Source of the DNA: Planctomycetota bacterium
GTDB lineage: Bacteria; Planctomycetota; Phycisphaerae; Phycisphaerales; UBA1924
Length of the DNA: 64,000 bases
Assembly (NCBI GenBank): GCA_017303555.1
Contig: JAFLCN010000001.1
Span: 186,001 to 250,000 of the forward strand
Reading direction: 5' to 3'
The notes under the pieces were generated by a model that saw only the letters and a list, made by a program, of their open reading frames with translations, did not search any database and was not told where the DNA came from. This document shows positions 24,632 through 34,578 of the stretch, one piece after another; positions within the stretch are counted from its first letter, which is position 1, and every line of letters begins with the position of its first letter. The position numbers and the translations under genes were made by a program.

Positions 24632-25855
24632 ATGGGCATGCTCCGTTGGATCGTCATCGCGATTGGGCTCTTGGCGGCAGCGCTTTCCGCCCGAGCGGAC
24701 GACATGATCTATTTCAGCGACGGCCGCGTGCTGATGGGGCAGATCCTGAAGGAAACCGACGATGAGGTGGAAGCCAAGGGCACGATCGCCGGCGTGGAGT
24801 TCCATTCCACCTTTCACAAATCGCAGGTCGCTTCCATCATCCGCAACGTCGCCTCACGCTCGCCCTCCAAGGTGGAGCCCGACGTCAAGGACGAGGCCGC
24901 CAGCGGCGACTTCCTCATCGTTCCTCTCAAAGGCACCTTCGGCGACGACATCTATCCCCTCGGATTGATCAACGCGATGGACTGGGCCGTCAAGAACAAG
25001 GTGAAGCGGATCGTCATGGTAATCGACTCCCCCGGCGGCTACGTCTGGGCATCGCGCTACATGGCCGACAAGATGAAGGAATACGACAACAAGCTGAACT
25101 TCACCATGGTGATCGAGAACTCGATCAGCGCCTCGATCTGGCCCACCTTTGCAAGCGACGACATCTTCATCACGCCGGGGGGAACCTTCGGGGGCGCGGT
25201 GGTCTACAAGATGACCAACACGGGCTCGGCCGAGGTTGATATGAAAATGAACTCCATCCTCGCGGCCGAGGTCGCCGCGATGGCCGAAAAGCACGGGCAC
25301 AGCGGCGCGGTCGCCCGCGCGATGATGCTCTCGGGCCAGGAGGTCTGGGCCGTCCCGTCGGGCAAGGGGTACAAGCTCGTCTCCGTCAAACCCGCCGACG
25401 ACCGCGGCATCAAGCAGCTCTCCGCCGGCCAGGTGTTCACGCTGACGGGCAACGACTGCGTCACCTACGGCATCGCCGGCGCCATCCCGGATACCACCGA
25501 ATCAGCCATCTCGCACGTCCTGGGCGATCTGAAGAGCGCGGGCGATCAGGGCGAGAAGTTCATGAAGAACGCAAAGACCTCGTGCGACGGCCTGGTCAAA
25601 CGCGTCAAGCAGTGGCAATCCAATGTTCGCGATCGGATCGAGAAACTCAAAGACGCCGCGGCGACCGCGAAAGACAAAGAAGCCTTCATCCGGCGCATCG
25701 ACGACGTGGCATCGACCATCACCAACAGCGTTGGCCCGCTTCGCGAACAGGCTAAGGCGTTGCACATGCTGCCGCTGATCGACTCCCTGAGCGCCTCCGA
25801 CGTGGTCGAGTTCCGCAAGCAGGTTGACAAGGTGAAAGAGCAGATTCGCAAGTAG
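24632..25855 (+). CDS. Exported ClpP/SppA-like serine protease-fold protein
   Basis: 407 residues with a signal peptide (MGMLRWIVIAIGLLAAALS). A short N-terminal module follows (YFSDGRVLMGQILKETDDEV). Residues about 90-260 have the crotonase/ClpP fold seen in SppA and NfeD proteases: MVIDSPGGYVWASRYM, then ENSISASIWPTFASDDIF and TPGGTFGGAVVY. Ser166 or Ser168 is the nucleophile candidate. The last 120 residues are predicted helical and charged (RDRIEKLKDAAATAKDKEAF), without the transmembrane NfeD part. Probably acts on proteins in the periplasm; activity is unproven. Confidence 0.75.
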   Translation: MGMLRWIVIAIGLLAAALSARADDMIYFSDGRVLMGQILKETDDEVEAKGTIAGVEFHSTFHKSQVASIIRNVASRSPSKVEPDVKDEAASGDFLIVPLKGTFGDDIYPLGLINAMDWAVKNKVKRIVMVIDSPGGYVWASRYMADKMKEYDNKLNFTMVIENSISASIWPTFASDDIFITPGGTFGGAVVYKMTNTGSAEVDMKMNSILAAEVAAMAEKHGHSGAVARAMMLSGQEVWAVPSGKGYKLVSVKPADDRGIKQLSAGQVFTLTGNDCVTYGIAGAIPDTTESAISHVLGDLKSAGDQGEKFMKNAKTSCDGLVKRVKQWQSNVRDRIEKLKDAAATAKDKEAFIRRIDDVASTITNSVGPLREQAKALHMLPLIDSLSASDVVEFRKQVDKVKEQIRK

Positions 25856-25865
25856 GCCGCGAGAT

Positions 25866-26663
25866 TCAGTCGCGCCGCAGCGTGATCCTGCCGGTGCGCG
25901 GGTCGTACTCCGGCAGCACATCCAGCACATCCACGGTCGAACAGAAGCGGATGTCGGCGTCGAAGCCCAGCCGGCCGAGATTGCGTCCGCCCCTGCTGGC
26001 CCCCATTGCTTCCAGCACTCCGGCTTTCTTGGCTTCCTGCCAGAGCCGGAGACACACCAGACCGGAATCGTCCGAACCAAGCTCGCGCCCCGCTGCGACA
26101 AGTCGCTCGACCATCGCGCCGGCGGCCAGGCAATCGTCCAGGCTGATCTCGCCCCGCGTGCCCGAGCAGAGAATGTGAACCTCGCGCGGGTCGGCTTCAA
26201 TCCGGCGGCAGACCGCCGAAACATTGGTCAACGCCCCGATCAGGATCCGTGCGGCCCCGTGAGCGTGCAGAAGCGTTGAGGTTCCGTTCGCTGTCGTGAA
26301 AATCACCGTCCTGGCTTGCACCCGCTCCGGCGTGTACGCCAGCGGCGAATTGTCCAGATCGAACCCGGGAATCAGCACGCCCCCGCGCTCGCCTCCCAGC
26401 ACGATCCGGTCGCGGGCCAGGCCCTCCGACTGCATCCGCTTCGAGAGCGAGATCGCGTCCTCGACCGTGAGAGTCGGATGCACCGCCGAAGCGCCGGATG
26501 CCAGCGCGGACGCGATGGTCACGCTGGCTCGGAGCGCATCGATCATGACAACGACCGAATCGACGAGCAGGCTCGGAGCAACGAGCGCCGGCACGAGATG
26601 AACCGAGAGCGGCCGCGCGGATGGGGCGTGAGAGATTGGGGGTCCGAGGTCGGGGGCTGGCAC
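25866..26663 (-). CDS. comB: 2-phosphosulfolactate phosphatase-like protein (ComB family)
   Basis: 265 residues. The ComB family removes the phosphate of 2-phosphosulfolactate in coenzyme M synthesis, but many Bacteria carry it without that pathway. Family patterns: VVVMIDALRASVTIASAL, GGERGGVLIPGFDLDNSP, FTTANGTSTLLHAHGA and HILCSGTRGEISLDD. The gene is in a bacterium with no visible coenzyme M genes here, so the real substrate may differ. Converges with the protease gene with 10 bases between stops. Start placed at the longest in-frame ATG. Confidence 0.85.
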   Translation of the reverse strand: MPAPDLGPPISHAPSARPLSVHLVPALVAPSLLVDSVVVMIDALRASVTIASALASGASAVHPTLTVEDAISLSKRMQSEGLARDRIVLGGERGGVLIPGFDLDNSPLAYTPERVQARTVIFTTANGTSTLLHAHGAARILIGALTNVSAVCRRIEADPREVHILCSGTRGEISLDDCLAAGAMVERLVAAGRELGSDDSGLVCLRLWQEAKKAGVLEAMGASRGGRNLGRLGFDADIRFCSTVDVLDVLPEYDPRTGRITLRRD

Positions 26664-26782
26664 GGAGAAAGCCTACGCGGGCCGCAATCTGAAACTCTTC
26701 CCGGTTTCGCCGGTGCAATGGAACGACGAACAATCCTCCGGTCCCGCGAGAAGTCCAAACCAACCGAAAGGCGAGTTGCCCG

Positions 26783-27604
26783 ATGATTGCAGGCGTATCG
26801 CGTCGAGAGGTGTTTCTGGGTGTGGCAGGTGTGGCCGCCGCAAGCCTCTGTCCCCCGCTCGTGAATGGCTCGCCGGCGGCGCCGCCGGACACGAGCGCGC
26901 CGTGGCCCAACTTCCCGCATCTCGACCCGAAGCTGGTCGCGGAAGTTGTGGGCAAATCGCACTTTGACGAGAGCGCCGTGCGGAAACTGATCACCGAGCA
27001 TCCGTCGCTGGTCAACGCCTGCTGGGATTGGGGCTTTGGAGATTGGGAAACACCTCTCGGCGCCGCATCGCACACCGGCCGGCGGACGATCGCGGAGTAT
27101 CTGATCGAGCAGGGGGCACGCATCGATATCTTCGCCGCGGCAATGCTCGGCTACACCGACGTTGTGCAGGCGCTTGTGACCGCCAATCCGGGAATCCAGC
27201 GGACCCTTGGCCCGCACTGCATCACGCTGCTGGCGCACGCGAAAGCCGGGGGTGCAAAGGCCTACAAGACATTCGAGTATCTGAAATCGCTCGGCGATGC
27301 CGACAATGCGCCGGCGATCGTTCCGATCACGGATGCCGAGAAGAAGAGCTTCGTCGGCGTGTACTCGTACGGAACGGGCGCGAGCGATCGTATCGAGATC
27401 ACGATCGATGATCGCGGCTTTCTGCTCTTTCAGAAATCGGGCGACCCTTCGCGAATCCGAATTCACGCGGTGGGTAACGGCGCGTTTTTCCCGGCGGGGG
27501 CGCCGATGGCTCGTCTGGTTTTCGACACGACTAAATCGCCCGAAATCCTGACGATCACCTCCGGACCGCAGTCGCTGGTCTCGACCCGTACAGTCGCTCC
27601 ATGA
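26783..27604 (+). CDS. Tat-exported ankyrin-repeat protein
   Basis: 273 residues. The N-terminus carries a twin-arginine signal, SRREVFLGVAGVAAASL. Ankyrin-like units follow: HFDESAVRKLITEHPSLVN, TPLGAASHTGRRTIAEYLIE and MLGYTDVVQALVTANPG. The C-terminal part from about 180 (KSFVGVYSYGTGASDRIEIT) is a beta-rich domain of unknown kind. An exported ankyrin protein with a beta domain would serve as a periplasmic binding scaffold. Its stop overlaps the start of the cupin gene (ATGA), so the two are translationally coupled. Confidence 0.75.
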   Translation: MIAGVSRREVFLGVAGVAAASLCPPLVNGSPAAPPDTSAPWPNFPHLDPKLVAEVVGKSHFDESAVRKLITEHPSLVNACWDWGFGDWETPLGAASHTGRRTIAEYLIEQGARIDIFAAAMLGYTDVVQALVTANPGIQRTLGPHCITLLAHAKAGGAKAYKTFEYLKSLGDADNAPAIVPITDAEKKSFVGVYSYGTGASDRIEITIDDRGFLLFQKSGDPSRIRIHAVGNGAFFPAGAPMARLVFDTTKSPEILTITSGPQSLVSTRTVAP

Positions 27605-27957
27605 AGGTGAATCTCGACCACGCCTTTGCCGGTTTCTCCGACCACTGGTCGCCCCGGATCGCGGCAGATCTGAACGGGCAGCAGGTCAAGCTCGCGAAGT
27701 TCAAGGGCGAATTCGTCTGGCACAGCCACGAACACGAGGACGAGATGTTTCTCGTTCACAAAGGCTCGTTCACGATGGAGTTTCGCGACAAGCGGGTCGA
27801 GCTGCGCGCGGGCGAGTTTCTCGTTGTCCCGCGAGGCGTCGAACACCGACCTGTTGCGGAGCATGAAGTCGAGGTTGTCTTATTTGAGCCGGCGAGCACG
27901 CTGAACACAGGAAATGCCTCGGACGCGCGCACCGTCCGCGATCTCAAGCGGCTCTGA
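27601..27957 (+). CDS. Cupin-domain protein
   Basis: 118 residues, one small beta-barrel. The first cupin motif is WHSHEHEDEMFLVHKGSF (metal ligands His-His-Glu), the second is GEFLVVPRGVEHRPVA (His). This matches single-domain metal-binding cupins. No signal peptide, so it is cytosolic, unlike the Tat-exported product of the coupled upstream gene. Substrate unknown. Confidence 0.85.
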   Translation: MKVNLDHAFAGFSDHWSPRIAADLNGQQVKLAKFKGEFVWHSHEHEDEMFLVHKGSFTMEFRDKRVELRAGEFLVVPRGVEHRPVAEHEVEVVLFEPASTLNTGNASDARTVRDLKRL

Positions 27958-27996
27958 ATCGTCATCATCCGAGTTCTCTTCGCGCTCAAAACGAAA

Positions 27997-28021
27997 ACGC
28001 CCCGGGAAGATCCCGGGGCGT
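27997..28021 (-). terminator. Rho-independent terminator of dnaK
   Basis: ACGCCCCGGGA, loop AGA, TCCCGGGGCGT: an 11-bp perfect stem. On the minus strand it is followed by TTTTCGTTTT, so it terminates dnaK, whose stop is at 28050. Read from the other side it could also serve the cupin gene, but the T-run there is weak. Confidence 0.85.
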
Positions 28022-28049
28022 CGTTCAATTTCACTTTGTCACGACCGGA

Positions 28050-29963
28050 TTAGTTCTCGTCTTTAACCTTGAACTCCGCATCAATGACGTCGTCCTTCTT
28101 CGCGCCGTCTGCCGCGGCTTCGCCGCCAGCCGCTTCGGCTCCCGGCGTCGCACCCTTCTTCGATGCTTCCTCGTACATCACCTTGCCCAGCTCCATGCTG
28201 GCGGTGTCGAGTTCCTTCATCGCGGCCTCGATCGCGGCCTTGTCGTCGGCCTTGAGCTTGCTTTCCAGGTTGGAAAGTGCGCTTTCGACCTTGCCACGAA
28301 CTTCGGGGCTGACCTTGCCGCCGTACTCCTCCAGGCTCTTGCGGGTCTGGATGAGAATGGCTTCGCCCTTGTTCTTCAGGTCGACAACCTCGCGCCGCGA
28401 CTTGTCCTCCGCGGCATGCGCCTCGGCATCACGCTTCATGCGCTCGATCTCGTCCTTATTCAAGCCACCCGAGTTGGTGATCTTGATGTCGGCCTTCTTG
28501 CCGCTGGCCTTGTCGGTGGCGACCACCGTCAAGATGCCGTTGGCATCAAGAGCAAACTCAACTTCAATCTGCGGAATGCCCCGCGCCGCCGGCGGAATGC
28601 CGGTGAGATCGAAGTTGCCGAGCGTGCGGTTGTCCTTGGCAAACTCGCGCTCGCCCTGCAGAACATGAATCGTCACGCTCGTCTGATTGTCCGCGGCGGT
28701 CGAGAAGGTTTCCTTCTTGCTCGTCGGGATCGTCGTGTTGCGCTCGATGAGACGCGTCATCACGCCGCCGTAGGTCTCAACGCCCAGCGAGAGCGGAGTG
28801 ACGTCGAGCAACAGGATGTCCTTGACCGCACCGGTGAGAACGCCGCCCTGAATCGCGGCGCCGATGGCGACCACTTCGTCCGGGTTGACGCTCTTGTTGG
28901 GTTCCTTGCCGAAGATTTCCTTCGCGATCTGCTGCGCCTTGGGCATGCGGGTCGAGCCACCGACAAGAACGACTTCGTCGATCTTGCTGGCGTCGAGCTT
29001 CGCATCCTTCAGTGCGCTCAGGCACGGGCCCTTGAGCCGATCGAACAGGTCGGCGCAGAGAGATTCAAACTTGGCGCGATTCATCGTGACCTGCAAGTGC
29101 TTCGGGCCGTTCTGATCGGCCGTGATGAACGGCAGATTGACCGTCGTCTCCTGCATGGTCGACAATTCGATCTTCGCCTTTTCCGCGGCTTCCTTCAATC
29201 GCTGGAGGGCCATCGCATCCTTACGGATATCGATGCCTTCCTTCTTGCGGAACTCTTCCGCGAGGAAGTCGATGACGCGCTGATCCCAGTCGTCGCCGCC
29301 CAGGTGGGTGTCGCCGTTGGTGCTCAGCACTTCAAAGACGCCGTCGCCGATATCGAGCACCGACACGTCGAACGTGCCGCCACCGAGATCGAAGACCGCG
29401 ATCTTCTGGTTCTTCTTTCCCTTATCGAGGCCGTACGCAAGCGCTGCCGCCGTCGGCTCGTTGATGATGCGTTCGACCTTGAGGCCGGCGATCTCGCCCG
29501 CGTCCTTGGTTGCCTGACGCTGCGCATCGTTGAAGTACGCCGGCACGGTGATGACCGCGCGGTCGACCTTCTCGCCCAGGTAGTCTTCCGCGGTCTTCTT
29601 CAGATCCTGAAGAATGAACGCGCTGACCTGCTGGGGCGTGAACTCGCCTTGATTGACCTTCACCTTCACCGGATCATCGGGGCCGCCGACGATGGTGTAA
29701 GGAACCAGTTTTTCTTCCGACATCACTTCGCTGTGCCGCCGCCCCATGAACCGCTTGATCGAGAAGATCGTGTTCTTGGGGTTGGTCACCTGCTGGTGCT
29801 TGGCGGGCTGGCCGACGAGGCGCTCGCCCTTCTCTGTAAACGCGACCACCGAGGGGGTGATCCGGTTGCCCGAGCTATTAATGAGCACCTTCGGCTGGGT
29901 GCCCTCCATGACGGCAACACACGAGTTCGTGGTGCCGAGGTCGATTCCGATGATTTTGGACAT
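28050..29963 (-). CDS. dnaK: Molecular chaperone DnaK (Hsp70)
   Basis: 637 residues, usual length. ATP-driven folding chaperone working with DnaJ and GrpE. Begins [20 protein letters not shown] (phosphate 1), has [39 protein letters not shown] (phosphate 2), [20 protein letters not shown] (adenosine motif), then the substrate domain with [20 protein letters not shown] and the C-terminal [13 protein letters not shown] (EEVD-type tail region). An AAGGAGA ribosome site precedes the ATG at 29963. The same frame stays open for over 500 further codons antisense to other genes, which is not coding. No CIRCE element seen upstream. Confidence 0.98.
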   Translation of the reverse strand: MSKIIGIDLGTTNSCVAVMEGTQPKVLINSSGNRITPSVVAFTEKGERLVGQPAKHQQVTNPKNTIFSIKRFMGRRHSEVMSEEKLVPYTIVGGPDDPVKVKVNQGEFTPQQVSAFILQDLKKTAEDYLGEKVDRAVITVPAYFNDAQRQATKDAGEIAGLKVERIINEPTAAALAYGLDKGKKNQKIAVFDLGGGTFDVSVLDIGDGVFEVLSTNGDTHLGGDDWDQRVIDFLAEEFRKKEGIDIRKDAMALQRLKEAAEKAKIELSTMQETTVNLPFITADQNGPKHLQVTMNRAKFESLCADLFDRLKGPCLSALKDAKLDASKIDEVVLVGGSTRMPKAQQIAKEIFGKEPNKSVNPDEVVAIGAAIQGGVLTGAVKDILLLDVTPLSLGVETYGGVMTRLIERNTTIPTSKKETFSTAADNQTSVTIHVLQGEREFAKDNRTLGNFDLTGIPPAARGIPQIEVEFALDANGILTVVATDKASGKKADIKITNSGGLNKDEIERMKRDAEAHAAEDKSRREVVDLKNKGEAILIQTRKSLEEYGGKVSPEVRGKVESALSNLESKLKADDKAAIEAAMKELDTASMELGKVMYEEASKKGATPGAEAAGGEAAADGAKKDDVIDAEFKVKDEN

Positions 29964-30092
29964 AGATTCTCCTTCCTTTCTCAAAACCGCTATCGCCCTT
30001 TGATAGGGCAACCCGCGTGCCAACGCCCGGGTTTTACCAGAACCAGATGAGAAGGGCGTGAACCCCCCGCAAGCCCCCCTCCCCGTCCCTTC

Positions 30093-30111
30093 CCCGCCTC
30101 TCCGAGGCGGG
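30093..30111. repeat. C-rich hairpin repeat upstream of dnaK
   Basis: CCCGCCTC, loop TCC, GAGGCGGG (8-bp stem), preceded by a C-rich run at 30063-30094. It lies in the 177-base gap between divergent dnaK and the methyltransferase. It resembles in composition the palindrome at 39971, so both may belong to a dispersed repeat; only two copies are visible. Confidence 0.45.
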
Positions 30112-30140
30112 TCCCGACCCGAACCTGCCATACTGACACC

Positions 30141-30965
30141 TTGAATGTGAAGGGCTTGGCGCTTGGGGGAATTTGGAGTTTCAGGTTGCGGAAGTCGGTT
30201 CGAAAACGTGGGGGCAAAGTGGGCGCTGGGCGAGGGGGGCTTGCGGCGCGCTCGCTTGACTTGCCGGCGCGCGGAGCACATCTGCTGGAGGAGTTCTTTC
30301 GTCCGCTGGATGCGCTCGGTAGCGAGCCGAGGCTGATGGCCCGGTGGCTGGCGAGCGTTGGGATTCGGGAGAATTCTCGAGTGCTGGATCTCGGGTGCGG
30401 AAAAGGAGCGGTCGCGATTGAGGTCGCGCGTGCGACCGGCTGCGTCGTTACGGGGGTGGACGCATTTGAGCCGTTTGTGATGAGCTGCCGCGGGCTGGCG
30501 GCGGTGAAGGGGGTTGGATCGCGGTGTGATTTCCGGGTCGGGCTTGCGGAGCGATTTCGGGCGGAGCCCTTTGATGCGGTCGTGCTGCTCAACCTGTTTC
30601 CGTTTGAGCGTGCGATACCGATCGCCCGGCGGCTGGTGAGGCCGGGCGGGTTCTATCTGATCGACGACGCCGTTGCGATCGGGACGGAGCACTCGTCGCT
30701 TCCAACGGCAGAGGAAGTCGGCGAAGCGATCGGGGCAAACGGAGATCGGGTCGAACGACGCAAGGTTTGGACCAGGGCGGAGGTGCGGGCGAGGGAGAGC
30801 CGGAACTACGCGCTTTTGCGGAGCAATGCCCGGGCGCTGATGAAAGCGGCGCCCAAGAACCGCGCGTTGTTGACGGAATGCCTTGCCCGGATGAAGGCGG
30901 GTATTGCGGACTTGACGGCCGAAATCCGTCCCGCCTGCTGGCTCGTGCGCCGGGGACGGCGATGA
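30141..30965 (+). CDS. SAM-dependent methyltransferase
   Basis: 274 residues. Motif I is [20 protein letters not shown], followed by [12 protein letters not shown] and [12 protein letters not shown] for motif II, and [16 protein letters not shown] for motif III, a class I methyltransferase core. The first 40 residues are basic and may be over-extended: no ribosome site is seen before the ATG at 30141, and a later start is possible. Substrate unknown. Followed 21 bases later by the Ser/Thr kinase gene. Confidence 0.8.
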   Translation: MNVKGLALGGIWSFRLRKSVRKRGGKVGAGRGGLAARSLDLPARGAHLLEEFFRPLDALGSEPRLMARWLASVGIRENSRVLDLGCGKGAVAIEVARATGCVVTGVDAFEPFVMSCRGLAAVKGVGSRCDFRVGLAERFRAEPFDAVVLLNLFPFERAIPIARRLVRPGGFYLIDDAVAIGTEHSSLPTAEEVGEAIGANGDRVERRKVWTRAEVRARESRNYALLRSNARALMKAAPKNRALLTECLARMKAGIADLTAEIRPACWLVRRGRR

Positions 30966-30986
30966 CACGGCGCAATACGCTTGTGC

Positions 30987-33926
30987 ATGACGGAGTCGGA
31001 CGGTCGCCCAATTGAGTTCAGCGACGACCCGACGCGGCACGCGCGAACGACGCCCGCCGGAACGCCGCGCACGACGCGGAACGTCAATCCGGATTCGCCG
31101 ACGATCGATCAAGCGGTTTCGCCGGTTGTGTTGCACACCGGCTGGCTCGCGCCGGGCGATCAGGTCGGCGCGTACAAGATCGTTCGAGTCATCGGCGAGG
31201 GCGGGTTCGGCGTGGTGTACGAGGCGGAGCAGGAGCAGCCGCTGCGGCGCACGGTCGCGCTGAAAGTCCTCAAGCCGGGGATGGACACGCGTGAGATCAT
31301 CGTGCGATTCGAGGGAGAACGCCAGACGCTCGCGTTGCTCGATCATCCGGGGATCGCCAAGATTCTCGACGCCGGCGTGACGGCAAATGGTCGGCCGTTC
31401 TTCGCCATGGAACTCGTGCGGGGCGTACCGATCACGCGCTTCTGCGACGACGCGCTCATGGACATTCCGGCGCGGGTGCGTCTGATGATCGATGTGTGCG
31501 AGGCCGTCCAGCACGCCCACCAGCGGGGAATCATCCACCGGGATCTCAAGCCGTCGAACATCCTGGTGCACCCGGAATCCGATCTTCCGAACGCGCCGGC
31601 GCGGGCTCGCATCATCGACTTCGGCATCGCGAAAGCAACCGCGCCCGGAGTGCAGCAGGCGCAAACACTCGCCGGGCATTTCCTGGGCACGCCGGAGTAC
31701 ATGAGCCCCGAGCAGGCCGGCTCGGCGGGCGTTGACGCGGACGTGCGTTCCGACGTCTACTCGCTTGGCGTCACGCTCTACGAGCTTCTCACCGGTCGAT
31801 TGCCCATCGAGCCGCCCAGCCGCGGCGCGGCGCTGGAGATGCTCCGCCTGCTGCGCGAGGCCGATCCGGTCCGCGCATCACAGCGGTTCGCCGATTCCGC
31901 ATCCGCGAGCACAAAGTCCATCGCCGAGCGCCGGCGTGATCGCCCGACCTCCCTCGCCCGCGCACTGCGGGGCGATCTCGATTGGATTCTGCTCAAGAGT
32001 CTCGAGAAGGACCGCGACCGTCGCTACGCATCGGCACGCGACCTGGGTCAGGACCTCGAGCGGGCGCTGAACGGCCAGCCCGTGCTCGCGGGCCCGCCCG
32101 GCAGGCTGTATCGAGCGGGCAAGTTCGCTCGGCGACACCGGATCGCGCTCACCGCCGCGTCCGCGGTCTTGCTCGCGTTGGTGGTCGGCCTGGCGCTCGC
32201 GAGTTACGGATTGATCCAGGCGCGGGACCAACGCGACATCGCGGTCCTTGCACGCGAGAACAGCGACATGGCTGCCGCGGCGGCGAAACGGGCAAAGGAA
32301 GAAGCGGATCGGCAGGCCGAGGCCGCGACGCGTGCGAAGGGTGAGGCGCAGCACGAGGCGGAGACCGCGCTCGCGGTGCGGAGCTTCTTGCAGGAGATGA
32401 TCGCGGCGGGCGATCCGGAAAAGGGCGCGACGCCGGACATGACGGTGAGGCAGGTGATCGATCAGGCGGCGGCTCGTTTGGATCAGGGTTCGCTCAAGGA
32501 TCAGCCCCGAGTCGAGGCCGAGGTGCGCCAGACGCTCTGCGATGCGTATCTCAGTCTGGGCTTGCTCGACCTTGCGGAGCCGCAGATCCGCAAGACTCTG
32601 GAGCTTCGGCGGTCGACATCGGGCGAGGAGAGCATCCCGTACATCGAGGCGGTCAACAGCCTTGCCTTCCTGCTCGATGACGAAGGAAAGTACGAGGAAG
32701 CGGAAAAATACTATCGCGAAGTGGTCGCGGCGCTCGAGAAGCACCGCGCGACCGAACCGTACAACCTCGCCACCGGCAAGAACAACCTCGCGACGCTGCT
32801 CCGTCGCACCAACCGGCTTGCGGAAGCCGAAGAACTCTGGCGCGATGCGCTCCGGCTGAGCCGCGCGGTCCCGGGGCAGGAGCACCCGACACTCGGCCAG
32901 ACGATGGACAACCTGGCGCTGTGCCTTCGCAACCAGAGAAAGTTCGACGAGGCCGAGGCCCTGACGCGTGAGGCGCTGGAGTTGTCGGTGAAGCAGGCGG
33001 CGGAGAGCCCGACCGTCGCGCGCACGCTTTCCAATCTCGGCTCGATTCTTCAGGACAAGCGCCAGTACGCGGAGGCCGAGCCGCTCTTCAAAGAATCGCT
33101 GGAGATGCAGCGAAAGTTTTTCACGAGTCCGCACAAGGAAATCGCGACGTCGCTCAACAACCTGGGCATTCTCTATGTCGATTCCGGCCGGCTCGACCTC
33201 GCGCTGCCCTTGCTCGAAGCCGCGCTCGCGGAAACCATCGGCGTCTTCGGTGAAGAGCACCCGGAGACGGTCTTCGCCCGGATGAATGTCGGCCTGTGCC
33301 TGTTTTCGCTCGGGCGGATCGACCGCGCCGAGAGCGTCCTGCTGCTCGCCGCCGGACAGACGCGGAAGATCAACGGTCTGAAGAGCGCCGCGACAGCCCG
33401 GATCCTGTTTGGGCTCGGGGACCTCCAGACCGAACGGAATCAGCTCGCCGAAGCAGAGAAGAACATCCGCGATTCCATCGAGGCGTGCGAGCTGGTCTAC
33501 GGAAGGGACCAGCTCGCGGGCAGCGGGTCGCTGCTCGTCCTCGCCGACATCCTGCTGCTGCGGGGCAAGCTCGATGAGTCGCTCGAAGCGGCGCGGCGTG
33601 CGAAGGAATCGCGGCTCAGGCTCTTCCCCGCGGACGATTGGCAGGTGCTGCAGGCCGATGGAGCGATCGGCAGCGCGTTGAGTGCGCTCGGCAAGGCCGA
33701 TGAAGGCCTGCCTCTGATGGAAGCATCGGCCCGCGCGCTCGCGGGAGGCAAGGGCGTTCCGCTCGCCGCGATCCGGCGGGGCTACTCGCGTCTCGCCTGG
33801 CACTACAAGCGGCAAGGGGACGAGGAACGCGCGAACGAATACCTCGCTCTCGCCCGCGACGTCCACGCGTTGCGACCCAAGGCCCCGACCTCCATCATCC
33901 AATCGCGCCAGGCTGACCATCCATGA
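30987..33926 (+). CDS. Membrane Ser/Thr protein kinase with C-terminal TPR domain
   Basis: 979 residues of the PknB-like, planctomycete-type architecture. N-terminal kinase (about 63-360): Gly-loop [11 protein letters not shown], Lys93 in ALKVLK, catalytic HRDLKPSN (Asp186) and DFG at 211-213, APE-like [10 protein letters not shown]. One transmembrane helix lies at about 387-410 ([20 protein letters not shown]). After a short coiled region ([20 protein letters not shown]), about ten TPR units follow to the end. The kinase faces the cytoplasm and the TPRs the outside or periplasm by this topology. Its stop overlaps the next gene's start. Start at 30987 rather than at a TTG two codons earlier. 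Confidence 0.93.
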   Translation: MTESDGRPIEFSDDPTRHARTTPAGTPRTTRNVNPDSPTIDQAVSPVVLHTGWLAPGDQVGAYKIVRVIGEGGFGVVYEAEQEQPLRRTVALKVLKPGMDTREIIVRFEGERQTLALLDHPGIAKILDAGVTANGRPFFAMELVRGVPITRFCDDALMDIPARVRLMIDVCEAVQHAHQRGIIHRDLKPSNILVHPESDLPNAPARARIIDFGIAKATAPGVQQAQTLAGHFLGTPEYMSPEQAGSAGVDADVRSDVYSLGVTLYELLTGRLPIEPPSRGAALEMLRLLREADPVRASQRFADSASASTKSIAERRRDRPTSLARALRGDLDWILLKSLEKDRDRRYASARDLGQDLERALNGQPVLAGPPGRLYRAGKFARRHRIALTAASAVLLALVVGLALASYGLIQARDQRDIAVLARENSDMAAAAAKRAKEEADRQAEAATRAKGEAQHEAETALAVRSFLQEMIAAGDPEKGATPDMTVRQVIDQAAARLDQGSLKDQPRVEAEVRQTLCDAYLSLGLLDLAEPQIRKTLELRRSTSGEESIPYIEAVNSLAFLLDDEGKYEEAEKYYREVVAALEKHRATEPYNLATGKNNLATLLRRTNRLAEAEELWRDALRLSRAVPGQEHPTLGQTMDNLALCLRNQRKFDEAEALTREALELSVKQAAESPTVARTLSNLGSILQDKRQYAEAEPLFKESLEMQRKFFTSPHKEIATSLNNLGILYVDSGRLDLALPLLEAALAETIGVFGEEHPETVFARMNVGLCLFSLGRIDRAESVLLLAAGQTRKINGLKSAATARILFGLGDLQTERNQLAEAEKNIRDSIEACELVYGRDQLAGSGSLLVLADILLLRGKLDESLEAARRAKESRLRLFPADDWQVLQADGAIGSALSALGKADEGLPLMEASARALAGGKGVPLAAIRRGYSRLAWHYKRQGDEERANEYLALARDVHALRPKAPTSIIQSRQADHP

Positions 33927-34546
33927 CGGGGCCGCAGCAGATCCACCTTTCGTGGGACCAGGCACCGGGAACGCTGCTCGGTGCGCTGCGTGAGCGCTGC
34001 GTTTCGGTCGGCGTCGTCGGAGTCACCGGCCCGGTCGGCGCGGGCAAGTCCCTGCTCACCAATCGCCTCTGCACGCTCGGCGGCGTCTGCCTCGCGACGG
34101 ACGACTACCTGCCCGACTATGACAAGGTGAGGTACGAAGATCGCGACGACCCGGAGAAGGCGGATCTTTCACTGCTCATCGAGAACATCAACACCTTGCG
34201 CCGCGGAGAAGCCGCGAACATTCCGAAGTGGTCGTTTCACTCGCACGCACGCGAGGGCTATCGCGAAGTCGCGCCGCGGCCGATGGTGGTGATCGAGGGC
34301 ATCCACGCCCTGCACGACCGCATCCTCCCGCACCTGAACCTGTGCGTTTTCGTGGAAGCGCCTCCGTCGGTGCGCTGGAAGCGATGGGAACACCTCGAAC
34401 TCTCCGGCCAACGGGGATGGGGCGTCGAGGTCGCGAAACAGTTTTTCGATTCGGTTGCCGAACCGACGTACGCCCGATTCGCTCCCGTCTATCGATCCCG
34501 AGCGCATTTCGTGGTGCGCAACGAATCGGGCCTGCCGAGCATGTAA
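33923..34546 (+). CDS. Uridine kinase-like P-loop protein
   Basis: 207 residues. Walker A loop GPVGAGKS at 36-43, then LATDDYLPDYDKVRYEDRDD, a substrate-binding segment like that of uridine kinases/phosphoribulokinases, and PMVVIEGIHALHDRILP, the Walker B/EGIHAL signature of uridine kinase. The lid region (RWKRWEHLELSGQRGWG) is present but unusual. Likely phosphorylates a nucleoside or small metabolite. It overlaps the stop of the kinase gene by 4 bases (ATGA), so the two are coupled. Confidence 0.78.
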   Translation: MTGPQQIHLSWDQAPGTLLGALRERCVSVGVVGVTGPVGAGKSLLTNRLCTLGGVCLATDDYLPDYDKVRYEDRDDPEKADLSLLIENINTLRRGEAANIPKWSFHSHAREGYREVAPRPMVVIEGIHALHDRILPHLNLCVFVEAPPSVRWKRWEHLELSGQRGWGVEVAKQFFDSVAEPTYARFAPVYRSRAHFVVRNESGLPSM

Positions 34547-34578
34547 AAGCGGAGTCCGTCCACGAACTTCGTTTGCTC

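Noticed and set aside
29964-30140. CIRCE heat-shock operator before dnaK
   Set aside because: No TTAGCACTC/GAGTGCTAA inverted repeat is present; only the C-rich hairpin.
28050-31679. A 1209-codon open frame that would give DnaK a 570-residue N-terminal extension
   Set aside because: The extension is antisense to the methyltransferase and Ser/Thr kinase genes, is low-complexity and Arg/Pro-rich, and DnaK has its normal start with a strong ribosome site at 29963.
31878-33965. A 695-codon minus-strand open frame opposite the TPR kinase
   Set aside because: It is a GC-driven shadow of the kinase; composition (Leu/Arg/Glu-rich, no domains) and lack of ribosome site argue against coding.
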